DNA from: Halopseudomonas xiamenensis
GTDB taxonomy: Bacteria > Pseudomonadota > Gammaproteobacteria > Pseudomonadales > Pseudomonadaceae
Direction of reading: 5' to 3'
NCBI RefSeq assembly: GCF_014219065.1
Contig: NZ_JACLGO010000008.1
Span: forward strand, 1-64,000
Length of the DNA: 64,000 bases
This document shows, piece after piece, positions 16,471-25,498 of this stretch. How positions within the stretch are numbered: the stretch's first letter is position 1; each line of letters begins with the position of its first letter. The position numbers were made by a program, and so were the translations under genes. A model generated the notes under the pieces. The model ran no database searches, was not told the origin of the DNA, and saw nothing but the letters and a program-made list of their open reading frames with translations.

Positions 16471-17238
16471 ATGCCCATTACCGCCGTTACCGGCGCGGCC
16501 TCCGGAATAGGTGCCGCGCTGAGTCAGCAACTGCGTGAAGCCGGTCACCAGGTGATCGGTATCGATCGCGCCAACAGTGACATCAATGTCGATCTTTCCA
16601 CCCCGCAGGGCCGCCAGCAGGCGGTGAACGAGGTGCTGGAGCGCTGCAATGGGGTACTCGATCACCTGGTGCTGTGCGCTGGCGTGGGGATCACCGCGCC
16701 TAACTGCGGGTTGATCCTGGCGGTCAACTACTTCGCCGTCAGCAGCCTGCTCGACGGGCTGGCCGAGGCGCTCGGCAAGGGCAGCCAGCCGTCGGCGGTG
16801 GTGGTCGGTTCGGTCGCCTCGGTGCAACCCGGTGGTGACCAGCAGCCGATCATCGAGCTGATGCTGGGTGGTGATGAGGCGGCAGCGCTGGAGCTGGCCA
16901 ATCGGGAAGTCTCGCCGAGCCTGGCCTATGCCGGTTCCAAGTATGCGGTCAGCGTGCTGGTGCGCCGCAAGGTGCACGAGTGGGCGAAGCGTGGCGTCCG
17001 GCTCAATGTGGTTGCCCCGGGCGTGGTCGAGACGCCGTTGTACCAGGCCTCCACCGAAGATCCACGTTACGGCGAGGCGACCCGTAATTTCGTCGCTCCG
17101 CTGGGCCGTGGCAGTCAGCCGCAGGAGCTGGCCGAGGTGATCCGCTTCCTGCTGTCGCCCCAGGCGAGCTTTATCCATGGCACGGTGCTGTTCGCCGATG
17201 GCGGCATGGATGCGATGATGCGCCCGAGCCGCTTCTGA
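16471..17238 (+). CDS. hsdA: 3-alpha-hydroxysteroid dehydrogenase/carbonyl reductase
   Basis: The 255-residue SDR closely resembles the Comamonas testosteroni 3-alpha-HSD/carbonyl reductase as I recall it. The cofactor motif TGAASGIG is at 7-14, the unusual CAGVG replaces NNAG, and the catalytic residues are Ser114, Tyr153 and Lys157 (YAGSK). The C-terminal stretch GGMDAMMRPSRF also matches that family, and the length agrees within two residues. The enzyme interconverts 3-alpha-hydroxyl and 3-keto groups, the entry reaction for bile acids and androsterone. GACAGGAG precedes the ATG with 7-8 bases spacing. It is probably expressed from the operator at 13230 together with the amidase. Of all genes here it is one of the strongest indicators of steroid catabolism. 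Confidence 0.85.
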   Translation: MPITAVTGAASGIGAALSQQLREAGHQVIGIDRANSDINVDLSTPQGRQQAVNEVLERCNGVLDHLVLCAGVGITAPNCGLILAVNYFAVSSLLDGLAEALGKGSQPSAVVVGSVASVQPGGDQQPIIELMLGGDEAAALELANREVSPSLAYAGSKYAVSVLVRRKVHEWAKRGVRLNVVAPGVVETPLYQASTEDPRYGEATRNFVAPLGRGSQPQELAEVIRFLLSPQASFIHGTVLFADGGMDAMMRPSRF

Positions 17239-17326
17239 ACGGATCAGGTCGATGCTGAGGCTGGTGGCGATACCACCGGCCAGGGGTATAGCGCTCCAAC
17301 CAGAATAATAGCGGGGCTTCTATCAA

Positions 17327-19114
17327 ATGGAATGGCAGGGCGCTCTCACACTGACGACACTCTTCGCTGTCCTGTCGGTCTTGGTTCTGACTCGTCTTTC
17401 GGCCGATATGGTACTCATGTCGGCCCTCGCGTTCCTGTTGATCACCGGCGTTCTCGACCCTGCCCAGACCCTGGGCGGCTTCGCCAATCCCGGTGTCATC
17501 ACCATCGCTACGCTCTATGTAGTCGCGGCAGGTCTGAAGGAGACTGGGGCGGTGCAATGGATCGCCCGGCATCTGCTGGGTCATCCCGTATCGGCCAGAG
17601 GTGCCCAACTGCGGATGATAATGCCGACAGGCATTCTCAGTGCCTTCATGAACAATACCGCGGTGGTGGCCATGTTCATTCCGGCTATCCAGGATTGGGG
17701 ACAACGCCTGGGCATACCTGCATCCAAGCTGTTGTTGCCGCTGAGCTACGCTGCCATCCTGGGCGGCACCTGCACGCTGATCGGAACCAGTACCAACCTG
17801 GTAGTGGATGGCATGCTGCAATCCCAGGCCGGTATCCGTCTGGGGCTGTTCGACATCGCCTGGGTCGGGGTACCTTTGCTGGTGATAGGCGGAGGTTTCC
17901 TGGTGCTGTTCAGTTCCCGTCTGTTACCTGATCGTGCTGGTGTCAGCGAGGACTTGAACCAGGTTCGTGAATATGGAGTAGAAGTCGAGGTCATGGCCCG
18001 GGGTCCCCTGGTAGGCAGGACCATCACCGAGGCCGGGCTGCGCGCCTTGAATTTTGGCTACCTGGCTGAAATCGAACGTGGCGGACGCTTGATAACGGCG
18101 GTTGAGCCGAGCCGGGTGCTGGAAGGGCGTGATCGTTTGCAATTCATCGGTGCTCCGGAATGTGCCAGCGAATTACGCCGTATTCAGGGGCTGCGTCCGG
18201 CCAATGGCAATGTGCACAAACTGGCTGTGGCCAATCACCAGCGTTGTCTGGTTGAGGTGGTCCTGGGGCCGGAGTTTCCGGCGCTGGGCCAGACCATTCG
18301 TGACAGTCGTTTCCGAACACGCTTCAATGCGGTGATCTTTTCTCTGTCCCGCGAAGGCAGGCGTGTGCCGGGGAAGTTGGGGGACATCACCTTCCAGCTG
18401 GGCGATACCCTGCTGCTGGAAGCCAGTGAGCAGTTCGTCGAGCAGTACCGCTTCCGGCGTGATTTTCTGCTGGTCAGCGCCTTGAATGACTCGACGCCGC
18501 CGGATTTCCCCAAGGCGCCCAGGGCGCTGGTTATTCTCGGGCTCATGGTAGTGGCCAGCGCCTCCGGGCTGTTGCCGATCATGGAGGCGGCTTTCCTGGC
18601 TGCTGGCGCGATGATAGTGACAGGCTGCATAACCGCCAGCCGAGCCCGCAGCAGCATCGACCTGCCGGTATTGGTGGTCATCGCGGCATCCTTTGCCCTG
18701 GGTACTGCCATGACCGTGTCCGGGGCAGCCAGCTGGATTGCCGGCAACCTGCTTGGCGATGCGGAGATATCGCCCTGGCTGGCCCTGCTGCTGGTTTATG
18801 TGCTGACGGGCATATTCACCGAGGTGATCACCAACAATGCCGCGGCCGTGCTGATGTTCCCCATTGCCGTGGCCGTGGCTGAGCAGTTGGGAGTCAGCCT
18901 GTTGCCCTTCGCCATTGCGGTAATGTTTTCTGCCTCGGCCTCTTTCATTACTCCCCTGGGCTATCAGACCAACTTCATGGTGTATGGCCCGGGGCGCTAC
19001 AGGTTCGTCGATTACCTGAGAATCGGAGTGCCACTGAATGTGCTGGCTGGCGCTGTCGCAGTGTTGCTGATTCCCCAGGTCTGGCCCTTTCACTTGCCTG
19101 GGCTGACGCCATGA
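17327..19114 (+). CDS. SLC13/DASS-family transporter with central RCK_C (TrkA-C) domains
   Basis: The 595-residue membrane protein has two half-transporters flanking a soluble insert. The first half holds MNNTAVVAMFIP and TLIGTSTNLVVDG, and the second holds ITNNAAAVLMFPIA and SFITPLGYQTNFMV, the paired signatures of the sodium-sulfate/dicarboxylate (DASS) family. Residues about 200-370 form two regulatory TrkA-C-like domains, as in sulfate-type SAC1/CysZ-like members. It lies 88 bases after hsdA and could move an organic acid or sulfate; if the amidase releases taurine, sulfate handling would make sense, but that is speculative. It runs convergently into the MFS gene, with only 33 bases between stops. 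Confidence 0.8.
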   Translation: MEWQGALTLTTLFAVLSVLVLTRLSADMVLMSALAFLLITGVLDPAQTLGGFANPGVITIATLYVVAAGLKETGAVQWIARHLLGHPVSARGAQLRMIMPTGILSAFMNNTAVVAMFIPAIQDWGQRLGIPASKLLLPLSYAAILGGTCTLIGTSTNLVVDGMLQSQAGIRLGLFDIAWVGVPLLVIGGGFLVLFSSRLLPDRAGVSEDLNQVREYGVEVEVMARGPLVGRTITEAGLRALNFGYLAEIERGGRLITAVEPSRVLEGRDRLQFIGAPECASELRRIQGLRPANGNVHKLAVANHQRCLVEVVLGPEFPALGQTIRDSRFRTRFNAVIFSLSREGRRVPGKLGDITFQLGDTLLLEASEQFVEQYRFRRDFLLVSALNDSTPPDFPKAPRALVILGLMVVASASGLLPIMEAAFLAAGAMIVTGCITASRARSSIDLPVLVVIAASFALGTAMTVSGAASWIAGNLLGDAEISPWLALLLVYVLTGIFTEVITNNAAAVLMFPIAVAVAEQLGVSLLPFAIAVMFSASASFITPLGYQTNFMVYGPGRYRFVDYLRIGVPLNVLAGAVAVLLIPQVWPFHLPGLTP

Positions 19115-19147
19115 TCCCCGTGCCTCGACAACCCCGGGCGGCATACC

Positions 19148-20461
19148 CTACGCCGTCTGCAATGCCGGCTGAGGGGCGAATGCCTGCTGCCGGTACAGCT
19201 GCAGCAGCAGGAACATGGGTATCAGCAGACTCAGATGCACCAGCAGCAGGGCATGGCGCAGCGACTCTGTGCCGCTCCAAGGCAGCAACAGGTCACTCAA
19301 CAGGCCGGTCAGGATCGGCCCCAGGCCGATACCTGCCAGGGTGGTGCAGATGGTTTGCAGGGCAACAGCGGTAGCCCTTTGCCGGGGGCTGACCATCTGT
19401 GTCAGCAGGTTGAAGCAGGGCGCCACCCACCACATGGTGAAAAAGCCCATGATCGCGCACCAGAACATGGCGGTCGGCACATCCACCTCGCCGATACTGA
19501 AGGCGATCGCCGGTGGCCAGAGGATGTACAGCAACAGGCTGAGCAGGGTGAAAACGGTACCGATCAGCGGCAACCCGAGCAACCAGGCCTGGCTGCGCAG
19601 GTTCAGCCGGTCGCTCAACCAGCCGCTGAACAGACCACCCAGCGCCGCGCTGCAACCGGTCACTACCCCGGCGAGGATACCGGCACTCTGCAGCGACAGA
19701 CCGTGGGAACGGATCAGAAATGGGGTATTCCACATGGCGAAGGCCAGCCCGCTGAAACTGAACAGGGAGCAGGCAGCGACCAGTTTGCGATAGTGGCTGT
19801 TGCCCAGCAACTGGCGGGCCGAGCGCCACAGGCCCAGGGTCGGTGCGTTGCCATGCAGTGGGCTGTCGAAGCGGCCACGGACGGGCTCATGCACGGCAAT
19901 GGCCAGTAGCAGCGAGATCAGCAGCGGCGGCGTGGCGATGATATGAAAGCCGGTACGCCAGCCGTAAGTGTCGATCACCCAGGCACCCAGGCTGAGCCCG
20001 ACGATGGCCGAGAGTGTCGGCGCCGCAGTAAAGCAACTGATTGCCAGCGAGCGATTGCGCGCCGGGTACAGGTCGGCGATCAGCGACAGCGAGGCAGGGG
20101 TGACCGGCGCCTCGGTAATCGCCACCAGCATGCGGGCGATGACCAGCATGGGGAAGCTGACGGCAAAGCCACAGAACAGCGTGGTCAGCGCCCACAGCGC
20201 GGCGCACAGGGCCAGTAGCCGAACCCGCGAATGACGATCGGCCAAGCCGCCGGCGGGCAGCCCCATCAGTGCATAGGCGCCGGCGAACGCCAGCCCGGAG
20301 ATCAGTCCCATGGCGGTATCGCTGGCGCCGAACTCCAGTTTGATCGGCTCGATCATCACCGCCATGATCTGCCGGCCGAGAAAGATACTCGCATAACCGC
20401 CTACCAGCAGGGCCAGTACCGCGTGGCTGGCCCGGCCGACCTTGCTATCGACTGCCGACAT
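19148..20461 (-). CDS. MFS transporter (spinster-like)
   Basis: The 437-residue protein has 12 predicted helices. The loop motif GLADRHSRVRLL between helices 2 and 3 is the major facilitator signature, and the N-terminal part (GGYASIFLGRQ) resembles spinster-type and organic-acid MFS proteins often found in bile acid and steroid clusters. The ATG at 20461 has AAGGAG 7 bases upstream; the longer frame from 20488 overlaps that site. It lies 244 bases downstream of tesG on the same strand, separated by REP sequences, so read-through from the hsaB-hdhA-tesEFG operon is possible. Uptake of a steroid acid is the favoured but unproven role. Confidence 0.8.
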   Translation of the reverse strand: MSAVDSKVGRASHAVLALLVGGYASIFLGRQIMAVMIEPIKLEFGASDTAMGLISGLAFAGAYALMGLPAGGLADRHSRVRLLALCAALWALTTLFCGFAVSFPMLVIARMLVAITEAPVTPASLSLIADLYPARNRSLAISCFTAAPTLSAIVGLSLGAWVIDTYGWRTGFHIIATPPLLISLLLAIAVHEPVRGRFDSPLHGNAPTLGLWRSARQLLGNSHYRKLVAACSLFSFSGLAFAMWNTPFLIRSHGLSLQSAGILAGVVTGCSAALGGLFSGWLSDRLNLRSQAWLLGLPLIGTVFTLLSLLLYILWPPAIAFSIGEVDVPTAMFWCAIMGFFTMWWVAPCFNLLTQMVSPRQRATAVALQTICTTLAGIGLGPILTGLLSDLLLPWSGTESLRHALLLVHLSLLIPMFLLLQLYRQQAFAPQPALQTA

Positions 20462-20497
20462 CGTGAATCTCCTTGAACATGGAAACACGTACAGACT

Positions 20498-20664
20498 GTG
20501 GGAGCCGCGCCTCGCGGCGAGGCGCTGTCGTCGAGCATTTGCAGGTCATGCTGAATGCCTCAGTCGCTGGTAGCCCGCTTCGCGCCGAGGCGGCGCTCCT
20601 ACAGGTGATGAGGAGCCCGGGACTACACCCAGGGTTTCGGGTCGGCGAGCGCCTGCTCGCCGAC
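20498..20664. repeat. REP-type palindromic elements
   Basis: Three elements lie in the gap between tesG and the MFS gene. The first, 20498-20525, is GGAGCCGCGCCTCGCGGCGA-like. The second, 20571-20602, is the exact reverse complement of the 32 bases at 54321-54352. The third is a perfect palindrome at 20641-20664 with arms GTCGGCGAGC/GCTCGCCGAC, 21 bases of which recur at 28668-28688. Such elements are typical of Pseudomonas intergenic DNA. Confidence 0.85.
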
Positions 20665-20705
20665 AGTTCTCAGCGGCTGGGAGCTCGCGCTACACCCCCA
20701 TAGGC

Positions 20706-21731
20706 TCAGCCCTGGCGCTGTTTGAGCAAGGTCAGCGCGGTATCCTCGATCATGTCCTCCTGACCACCGACCATACCGCGGCGGCCCATCTCGACGAGGA
20801 TCTCCCGGGCCGGTACGCCGTATTTCTTCTCGGCGCGCTTGGCGAACAGCAGGAAGGAGCCGTAGACCCCGCCGTAGCCCATGGTCAGGGCGTCCTTGTC
20901 GCTGCGAATGGGGAAGTCCATGATCGGTACCACCAGATCGTCGGCCACATCCTGGATGCCGAAGACGTCCACGCCGGTCTCGATACCCATGCGTGCGCAC
21001 ACCGCGACCAGGATCTCCATCGGCGTATTGCCGGCCCCGGCGCCCAGGCCTGCTGCGGCGGCATCGACCCGGGTGGCGCCGGCGGCGACCGCGGCGATCG
21101 AGTTGGCCACGCCCATGGCCAGGTTGTGGTGGCCGTGGAAGCCGATCTCGGTACCCGGCTGCAGCGCCGCCCGTACCGCGCTGATCCGCGCGGTGACGTC
21201 ATCGGGCAGCATGTAGCCGGCCGAGTCGGTGATGTACACGCAGTTGGCGCCGTAGCTTTCCATCAGCCTGGCCTGTTCGGCCAGACCTTCGGGGCTGTTC
21301 ATGTGCGCCATCATCAGAAAGCCGACGGTGTCCATGTCCAGCTTGCGCGCCAGGTTGATGTGCTGCTCGGAGACATCCGCCTCGGTGCAGTGGGTGGCCA
21401 CGCGAATGGTGTTGACGCCGATCTCCCGGGCCATTTTCAGGTGGTCGATGGTGCCGATGCCGGGCAGCAGCAGGGCGGAGACCTTGGCCTTCTTCAGCAG
21501 CGGTACCACCGCCGACAGGTATTCCTCGTCGGTGTGCGCCGGGAAGCCGTAGTTCACCGAGCTGCCGCCCAGGCCGTCACCGTGGGTCACCTCGATCAGC
21601 GGGATGCCGGCGGCATCCAGGCCCTGGGCGATGCTCTGCATCTGTTCCAGGCTGATCTGGTGGCGCTTGGGGTGCATGCCGTCGCGCAGGGTCATGTCAT
21701 GCAGCGTGATCTTCTTGCCTTGCAGGTTCAT
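20706..21731 (-). CDS. tesG: 4-hydroxy-2-oxovalerate/-hexanoate aldolase
   Basis: The 341-residue enzyme has the DRE-TIM aldolase start with catalytic Arg16-Asp17 and His20 in [11 protein letters not shown], and the metal-binding pair in GFHGHHNLA. It cleaves 4-hydroxy-2-oxo acids to pyruvate and an aldehyde, which is channelled to the acylating dehydrogenase encoded just upstream. The ATG at 21731 has AGGAG 7 bases upstream; a longer frame from 21821 overlaps the preceding gene. In steroid degradation the substrate would be 4-hydroxy-2-oxohexanoate from rings C/D cleavage, with propanal as the aldehyde product. Sequence alone does not separate this from phenol-pathway homologues (DmpG/MhpE); the symbol follows context. 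Confidence 0.85.
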   Translation of the reverse strand: MNLQGKKITLHDMTLRDGMHPKRHQISLEQMQSIAQGLDAAGIPLIEVTHGDGLGGSSVNYGFPAHTDEEYLSAVVPLLKKAKVSALLLPGIGTIDHLKMAREIGVNTIRVATHCTEADVSEQHINLARKLDMDTVGFLMMAHMNSPEGLAEQARLMESYGANCVYITDSAGYMLPDDVTARISAVRAALQPGTEIGFHGHHNLAMGVANSIAAVAAGATRVDAAAAGLGAGAGNTPMEILVAVCARMGIETGVDVFGIQDVADDLVVPIMDFPIRSDKDALTMGYGGVYGSFLLFAKRAEKKYGVPAREILVEMGRRGMVGGQEDMIEDTALTLLKQRQG

Positions 21732-21741
21732 GGGCGGCTCC

Positions 21742-22662
21742 TCACAGGTTGGCGGCAATGGCGTCGGGGTCGAAGCTGCCATCGAGCATCTTCTCGGCGA
21801 ACAGTTCGGCGGTGCGGGCACCGGCGGCGGTCATGATGTCCAGATTGCCGGCGTACTTGGGCAGGAAATCGCCCAGGCCCTCGACCTCCATGAACACCGA
21901 CACGCGGTTGCCGTCGAAGACCGGACCGTTGACCAGCTTGTAGCCGGGTACGTACTTCTGCACCTCGGCGATCATGCTGTGGATCGAATCGGTGATGCGC
22001 GCCTGGTCCGGGGTGCCTTCGGTCAGGCAGTGGATGGTGTCGCGCATGATCAGCGGCGGCTCGGCCGGATTGATGACGATGATCGCCTTGCCCTTCTTCG
22101 CGCCGCCGACCTGTTCGATGGCACCGGAGGTGGTACGGGTGAACTCGTCGATGTTCTTGCGCGTGCCCGGGCCGACCGAACGGGAGGACACGGTGGCGAC
22201 GATCTCGCCGTACTCCACCGGCTGCACGCGGGATACCGCGGCGACCATGGGAATGGTCGCCTGGCCACCGCAGGTGACCATGTTGACGTTGAGGATCGGC
22301 TCGCCGGCATGCTGCTGCAGGTTCACCGGCGGCACTACGAAGGGGCCGATGGCAGCGGGTGTCAGGTCGATCATCAGCACGCCCAGCTCGTTGAGCTTGC
22401 GGCTGTTCTCGGCGTGTACATAGGCCGAGGTGGCGTCGAAGGCGATGCGGATGTCATCCTCGCGCACATGCGGCAGCAGCCCATCGACGCCGTCGCTGGT
22501 GGTCTTCAGGCCCATTTCCTCGGCGCGCTTCAAACCCTCGGAGGTGGGGTCGATACCGACCATCCATACCGGTTCCAGCACCTCGCTGCGTTGCAGCTTG
22601 TACAGCAGGTCGGTGCCGATATTGCCTGGCCCGATCAGGGCACAGCGGATTTTCTTGCTCAT
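21742..22662 (-). CDS. tesF: Acetaldehyde/propanal dehydrogenase (acylating)
   Basis: The 306-residue enzyme has an N-terminal Rossmann motif (GPGNIG, 11-16) and catalytic Cys131 in [12 protein letters not shown], as in DmpF/BphJ/HsaG. It converts the aldehyde released by the neighbouring aldolase to acyl-CoA with NAD and CoA, and the two proteins normally form a channelling complex. Spacing to tesG is 10 bases and to tesE 15 bases, so the three are co-transcribed leftwards. In a steroid context the product would be propionyl-CoA. Confidence in the enzyme class is high and in the steroid assignment moderate. Confidence 0.9.
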   Translation of the reverse strand: MSKKIRCALIGPGNIGTDLLYKLQRSEVLEPVWMVGIDPTSEGLKRAEEMGLKTTSDGVDGLLPHVREDDIRIAFDATSAYVHAENSRKLNELGVLMIDLTPAAIGPFVVPPVNLQQHAGEPILNVNMVTCGGQATIPMVAAVSRVQPVEYGEIVATVSSRSVGPGTRKNIDEFTRTTSGAIEQVGGAKKGKAIIVINPAEPPLIMRDTIHCLTEGTPDQARITDSIHSMIAEVQKYVPGYKLVNGPVFDGNRVSVFMEVEGLGDFLPKYAGNLDIMTAAGARTAELFAEKMLDGSFDPDAIAANL

Positions 22663-22677
22663 GGTGTTCTCCGGGCG

Positions 22678-23472
22678 TTATTCAACAAAACGCAGGCTGG
22701 CACTACCCAGTCCGCTGATGTGCATCTCGATCTGGTCTCCGGCGCCGACCGGCACCAGCGGCGCCAGGGCGCCGGACAGGATTACTTCGCCACGGCGGAA
22801 CGGAATGCCCAGTTTGCCGAGGGTGTTGGCCAGCCAGGCTACCGCTTCGCAGGGGTGTCCCTGCACTGCTGAGCCCAGGCCGCTGCCGGCGGGCTGGCCA
22901 TTGAGGGTCATGTTCAGTTCGACGGCGGCCAGATCCACCTGGCGCGGGTCGATGCGCGCCTCGCCGAGGGTGAAGACGCCGCAGGAGGCGTTGTCGGCGA
23001 CGGTGTCCTCGATGCGGATCTGCCAGTTGGCGATGCGCGAATCGACGATCTCGAAGCAGGGCACCACCGATTCGGTGGCGGCCAGGACGTCGGCGGCGCT
23101 GACGCCGGGGCCGTTCAGGTCCTCGGCGAGGATGAAGGCGATCTCGCCCTCGGCGCGTGGCGCGATCAGCTTGTACTCGGCCAGGCTCACGCTGCTGCCA
23201 TCGGCGACCTGCATGCGATCGGTGAGGAAGCCGAAGTCCGGCTGGTGCACATTGAGCATGTCCTGCACGGCCTTGCTGGTCACGCCGATCTTCTTGCCGA
23301 TGACCCGCTCGCCCAGCGCCTCGCGGCGCTGCAGGAACTGCAGCGAGATGCGATAGGCATCGTCCAGGGTGATCTGCGGGTGGCGTTCGGTCAGGGGACT
23401 GAGTGCCCGGCGTTCGTGCAGGGCGGCATGTAGCTCATCGCCCAGCGCCTTGATCAGTTGTTGGTCCATCAT
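22678..23472 (-). CDS. tesE: 2-oxopent-4-enoate/2-hydroxyhexa-2,4-dienoate hydratase
   Basis: The 264-residue member of the 2-keto-4-pentenoate hydratase (FAH-superfamily) group shows the expected metal-ligand pattern EGEIAFILAED, the segment GKKIGVTS and the C-terminal GAGDQIEMHI. It hydrates the dienol acid made after hydrolysis of the ring-cleavage product, feeding the aldolase. The start is ATG 23472, with another ATG directly after, preceded by CGGAAT. It lies between the hdhA-like gene (10 bases) and tesF (15 bases). The matching extradiol dioxygenase and C-C hydrolase are not in the window. Confidence 0.85.
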   Translation of the reverse strand: MMDQQLIKALGDELHAALHERRALSPLTERHPQITLDDAYRISLQFLQRREALGERVIGKKIGVTSKAVQDMLNVHQPDFGFLTDRMQVADGSSVSLAEYKLIAPRAEGEIAFILAEDLNGPGVSAADVLAATESVVPCFEIVDSRIANWQIRIEDTVADNASCGVFTLGEARIDPRQVDLAAVELNMTLNGQPAGSGLGSAVQGHPCEAVAWLANTLGKLGIPFRRGEVILSGALAPLVPVGAGDQIEMHISGLGSASLRFVE

Positions 23473-23482
23473 GGGATTCCGT

Positions 23483-24256
23483 TCAGGTGGGGAAGACGCT
23501 GGATTCGGCGCCGCCATCGACTTCGATGACCTTGCCGGTCACCCAGCGCGACGCTGGAGTGGCCAGGTACAGCGCCGCGGCGGCGATATCCTCGACCTCG
23601 CCGAGGCAGCGTAGCGGGGTATTGGTTTCCATGATCTGGCGGATTTCTTCGGTCATCACCCCGGCCAGCGCGTCGGTCATGATCGGACCGGGGGCGATGG
23701 CGTTGATGCGAATCGCCGGGGCGAAGTCCTGGGCCAGCATCTTGCCCAGTTGGGTCAGCGCCGCCTTGGCCGCCGCATAGCGGCTGAAGTTGCGCTGGAT
23801 ATAGCGCGCCGCACCGGAGGTGATATTGATGACGTTGCCCTGGCCGGCCTCACGCATGTGCGGTACACAAAGCTGGATCAGGTGATAGGCACTGGTGACA
23901 TTGAAGTGCATCGATTGGTCGAATTCTTCCCAGCTCAGCTTCAGCGGGCTGTTGGGGCCACCGCCGCCGGCATTGTTGACCAGGTGGGTCAGCTTGCCGA
24001 AGGCCTGCAGTGTGGCGTTGACCACGGCCTCGCGCTGGGCGGCATCGTTGACATCGCAACTGACCGCAATAGCCTGGCCGCCCCGGCTGCGAATCTGCTC
24101 GGCTACCGCTTCCACATCGGCCAGGGTGCGGGCCGCGCAGACCACGCTGGCGCCGGCCTCGGCATAGGTCAGGGCGATGGCCTGGCCGATGCCCTTGCCG
24201 GCGCCGGTGACCAGCGCGACGCTGCCGTGCAGGGTGAAACGTTCGAGTATGGACAT
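23483..24256 (-). CDS. hdhA: 7-alpha-hydroxysteroid dehydrogenase-like SDR
   Basis: The 257-residue SDR resembles E. coli 7-alpha-HSDH as recalled. The cofactor motif TGAGKGIG is at 17-24 and the distinctive HLVNNAGGGGP is near 91-101. Catalytic Ser147, Tyr160 and Lys164 are each one residue off the E. coli numbering. The segments IAPGPIMTDAL and TPLRCLGEVEDIA also match. The expected reaction is NAD-dependent oxidation of the 7-alpha-hydroxyl of bile acids. GAGGAG lies 7 bases before ATG 24256. It is the second gene of the hsaB-tesEFG operon. Another gamma-type SDR activity remains possible, but with hsdA also present this points to bile-acid-type substrates. Confidence 0.75.
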   Translation of the reverse strand: MSILERFTLHGSVALVTGAGKGIGQAIALTYAEAGASVVCAARTLADVEAVAEQIRSRGGQAIAVSCDVNDAAQREAVVNATLQAFGKLTHLVNNAGGGGPNSPLKLSWEEFDQSMHFNVTSAYHLIQLCVPHMREAGQGNVINITSGAARYIQRNFSRYAAAKAALTQLGKMLAQDFAPAIRINAIAPGPIMTDALAGVMTEEIRQIMETNTPLRCLGEVEDIAAAALYLATPASRWVTGKVIEVDGGAESSVFPT

Positions 24257-24267
24257 GCTGGTGCTCC

Positions 24268-25281
24268 TCAAGCCTGCTGATGACTGTCGATGGTGGGCGC
24301 TTCGGTGGACCAGAGGTCGGGCAGGCCGGGATCGGTGGCCTGGATCAGGCGCTTGAGCAGGAACTTCAGCGCCTGGGTATCGCCAATACCGAGCTTCTCG
24401 GTCACTTCTTCCTCCACTGCCTTGGCCAGGGCTACGTGCTCCAGCGACACCTCCCGGCCTTCGCCGGTGAGAATGAAACGCTGCTGCCCGGACTGCTCAT
24501 CAGCCACTATGTAGCCCTGCTTCTGCAGGAACAGCAGCATCGCCAGGCTCACCTCGCGCCCGGTGTAGGCAACAAAATGATTGATCTGCTGGAGTGTCAG
24601 GTTGTCCTGGATGCTCAGTACCGACAACACGAAGAAGGCATGCTCGTCGAGCTTATGGTTCTGCAACAAGGTACGGAGAAAGGCGACCAGTTGGTAATGC
24701 GCACGTCCGGCGAGGTAGCCCAGCAGATCTTCGGTATAGCTGCATTCGGGTGCCACCTGCTCGATCTGCGACAGCCGTACACCCTCGCGCGGCTTGCGCG
24801 CGGTCAGGGCATACTGGCCGCTCTGGAACGCCAGCGGCGGCAGGGCGCTCTTGTCGAAGCCGAGTACCTCGCCGACGAAGATCACGTGGTCACCGCCCTC
24901 GTACATGAAGGCGGTGCGGCACTGGAAGCGCGCGGTGCAGTTGTGCAGCAGCGGAACGTCGTTGATGCCACGGTCCAGTTCGATGCCGGAGAACTTGTCC
25001 TCGCCGCGCGAGGCGAAACGGCCGGACAGCGCCTCCTGTTCCACCGACAGCACATGCACGTTCCAGTGCTTGTTGCCGGAGAAGGCATCCAGGCTGTAGG
25101 CGGACTTGGCCAGGCTCCACAGCACCAGCGGCGGGTTGAGCGACACCGAGTTGAAACTGTTGGCGGTGATGCCAATGGGAGAGCCATCCGCCGCCCGGGT
25201 GGTGATGATGGTCACCCCGGTGGTGAAGGTACTCAGGGCGTCACGGAACGCCTTGGGGTTGAAGCTTGCCTGAGCAGTCAT
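24268..25281 (-). CDS. Flavin reductase fused to a MarR-like winged helix (HsaB/HPAH-C1-like)
   Basis: The 337-residue protein has two parts. Residues 1-165 are a flavin reductase-like domain (FTTGVTIITTRAADGSPIGI, NSFNSVSLNPPLVLW, HVIFVGEVLGF), which would supply reduced FMN/FAD to a two-component monooxygenase. Residues about 170-325 are helical and contain a MarR-like winged helix (LTLQQINHFVAYTGREVS). HsaB of actinobacteria lacks such an extension, but the reductase C1 of Acinetobacter 4-hydroxyphenylacetate hydroxylase carries one, where it binds the phenolic substrate and stimulates reduction. The same control by the phenolic seco-steroid is inferred here. The partner is probably the HsaA-like oxygenase at 28823, which has the same operator type. 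First gene of the leftward operon. Confidence 0.8.
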   Translation of the reverse strand: MTAQASFNPKAFRDALSTFTTGVTIITTRAADGSPIGITANSFNSVSLNPPLVLWSLAKSAYSLDAFSGNKHWNVHVLSVEQEALSGRFASRGEDKFSGIELDRGINDVPLLHNCTARFQCRTAFMYEGGDHVIFVGEVLGFDKSALPPLAFQSGQYALTARKPREGVRLSQIEQVAPECSYTEDLLGYLAGRAHYQLVAFLRTLLQNHKLDEHAFFVLSVLSIQDNLTLQQINHFVAYTGREVSLAMLLFLQKQGYIVADEQSGQQRFILTGEGREVSLEHVALAKAVEEEVTEKLGIGDTQALKFLLKRLIQATDPGLPDLWSTEAPTIDSHQQA

Positions 25282-25314
25282 GTCTGCCTCGTATCATCCA
25301 GGTTCAGTGGCTGC

Positions 25315-25357
25315 AGTATTCGCCGGGGGGCAAGGGTGGGTCATCGTCTTAATGGAC
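25315..25357 (-). promoter_or_regulatory. Operator/promoter site E for the hsaB-hdhA-tesEFG operon
   Basis: Read on the minus strand, GTCCATTAAGAC (25357-25346) is followed by GATGAC. The -10-like AATACT (25320-25315) follows after 25 bases, one more than in the strict sites. The hsaB-like start codon is 33 bases beyond it. It faces away from site F, 22 bases to the right. Confidence 0.65.
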
Positions 25358-25378
25358 TAACGCGCGACGGGGCTACTG

Positions 25379-25420
25379 GTCCGAATGGACGAGGTGCGCG
25401 GCGGGATGCTTATCTATCGT
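25379..25420 (+). promoter_or_regulatory. Operator/promoter site F for the aldehyde dehydrogenase gene
   Basis: GTCCGAATGGAC (25379-25390) has perfect arms and is followed by GAGGTG (a GATG variant). After exactly 24 bases comes TATCGT (25415-25420). The ALDH start codon lies 78 bases downstream. Sites E and F form a divergent pair between two catabolic units. Confidence 0.7.
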
Positions 25421-25498
25421 GCGGACATCAGAAAAAAGCAATGGCAATGCCCGCCAGCGGTATTGATTCCGGCAAACAAGAACAAAGGAGAACGCGGC

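Noticed and set aside
17239-17326. Operator-like ACGGATCAGGTCGATG before the SLC13 gene
   Set aside because: It lacks both palindrome arms and the 24-base spacing; the gene may simply be read through from hsdA.
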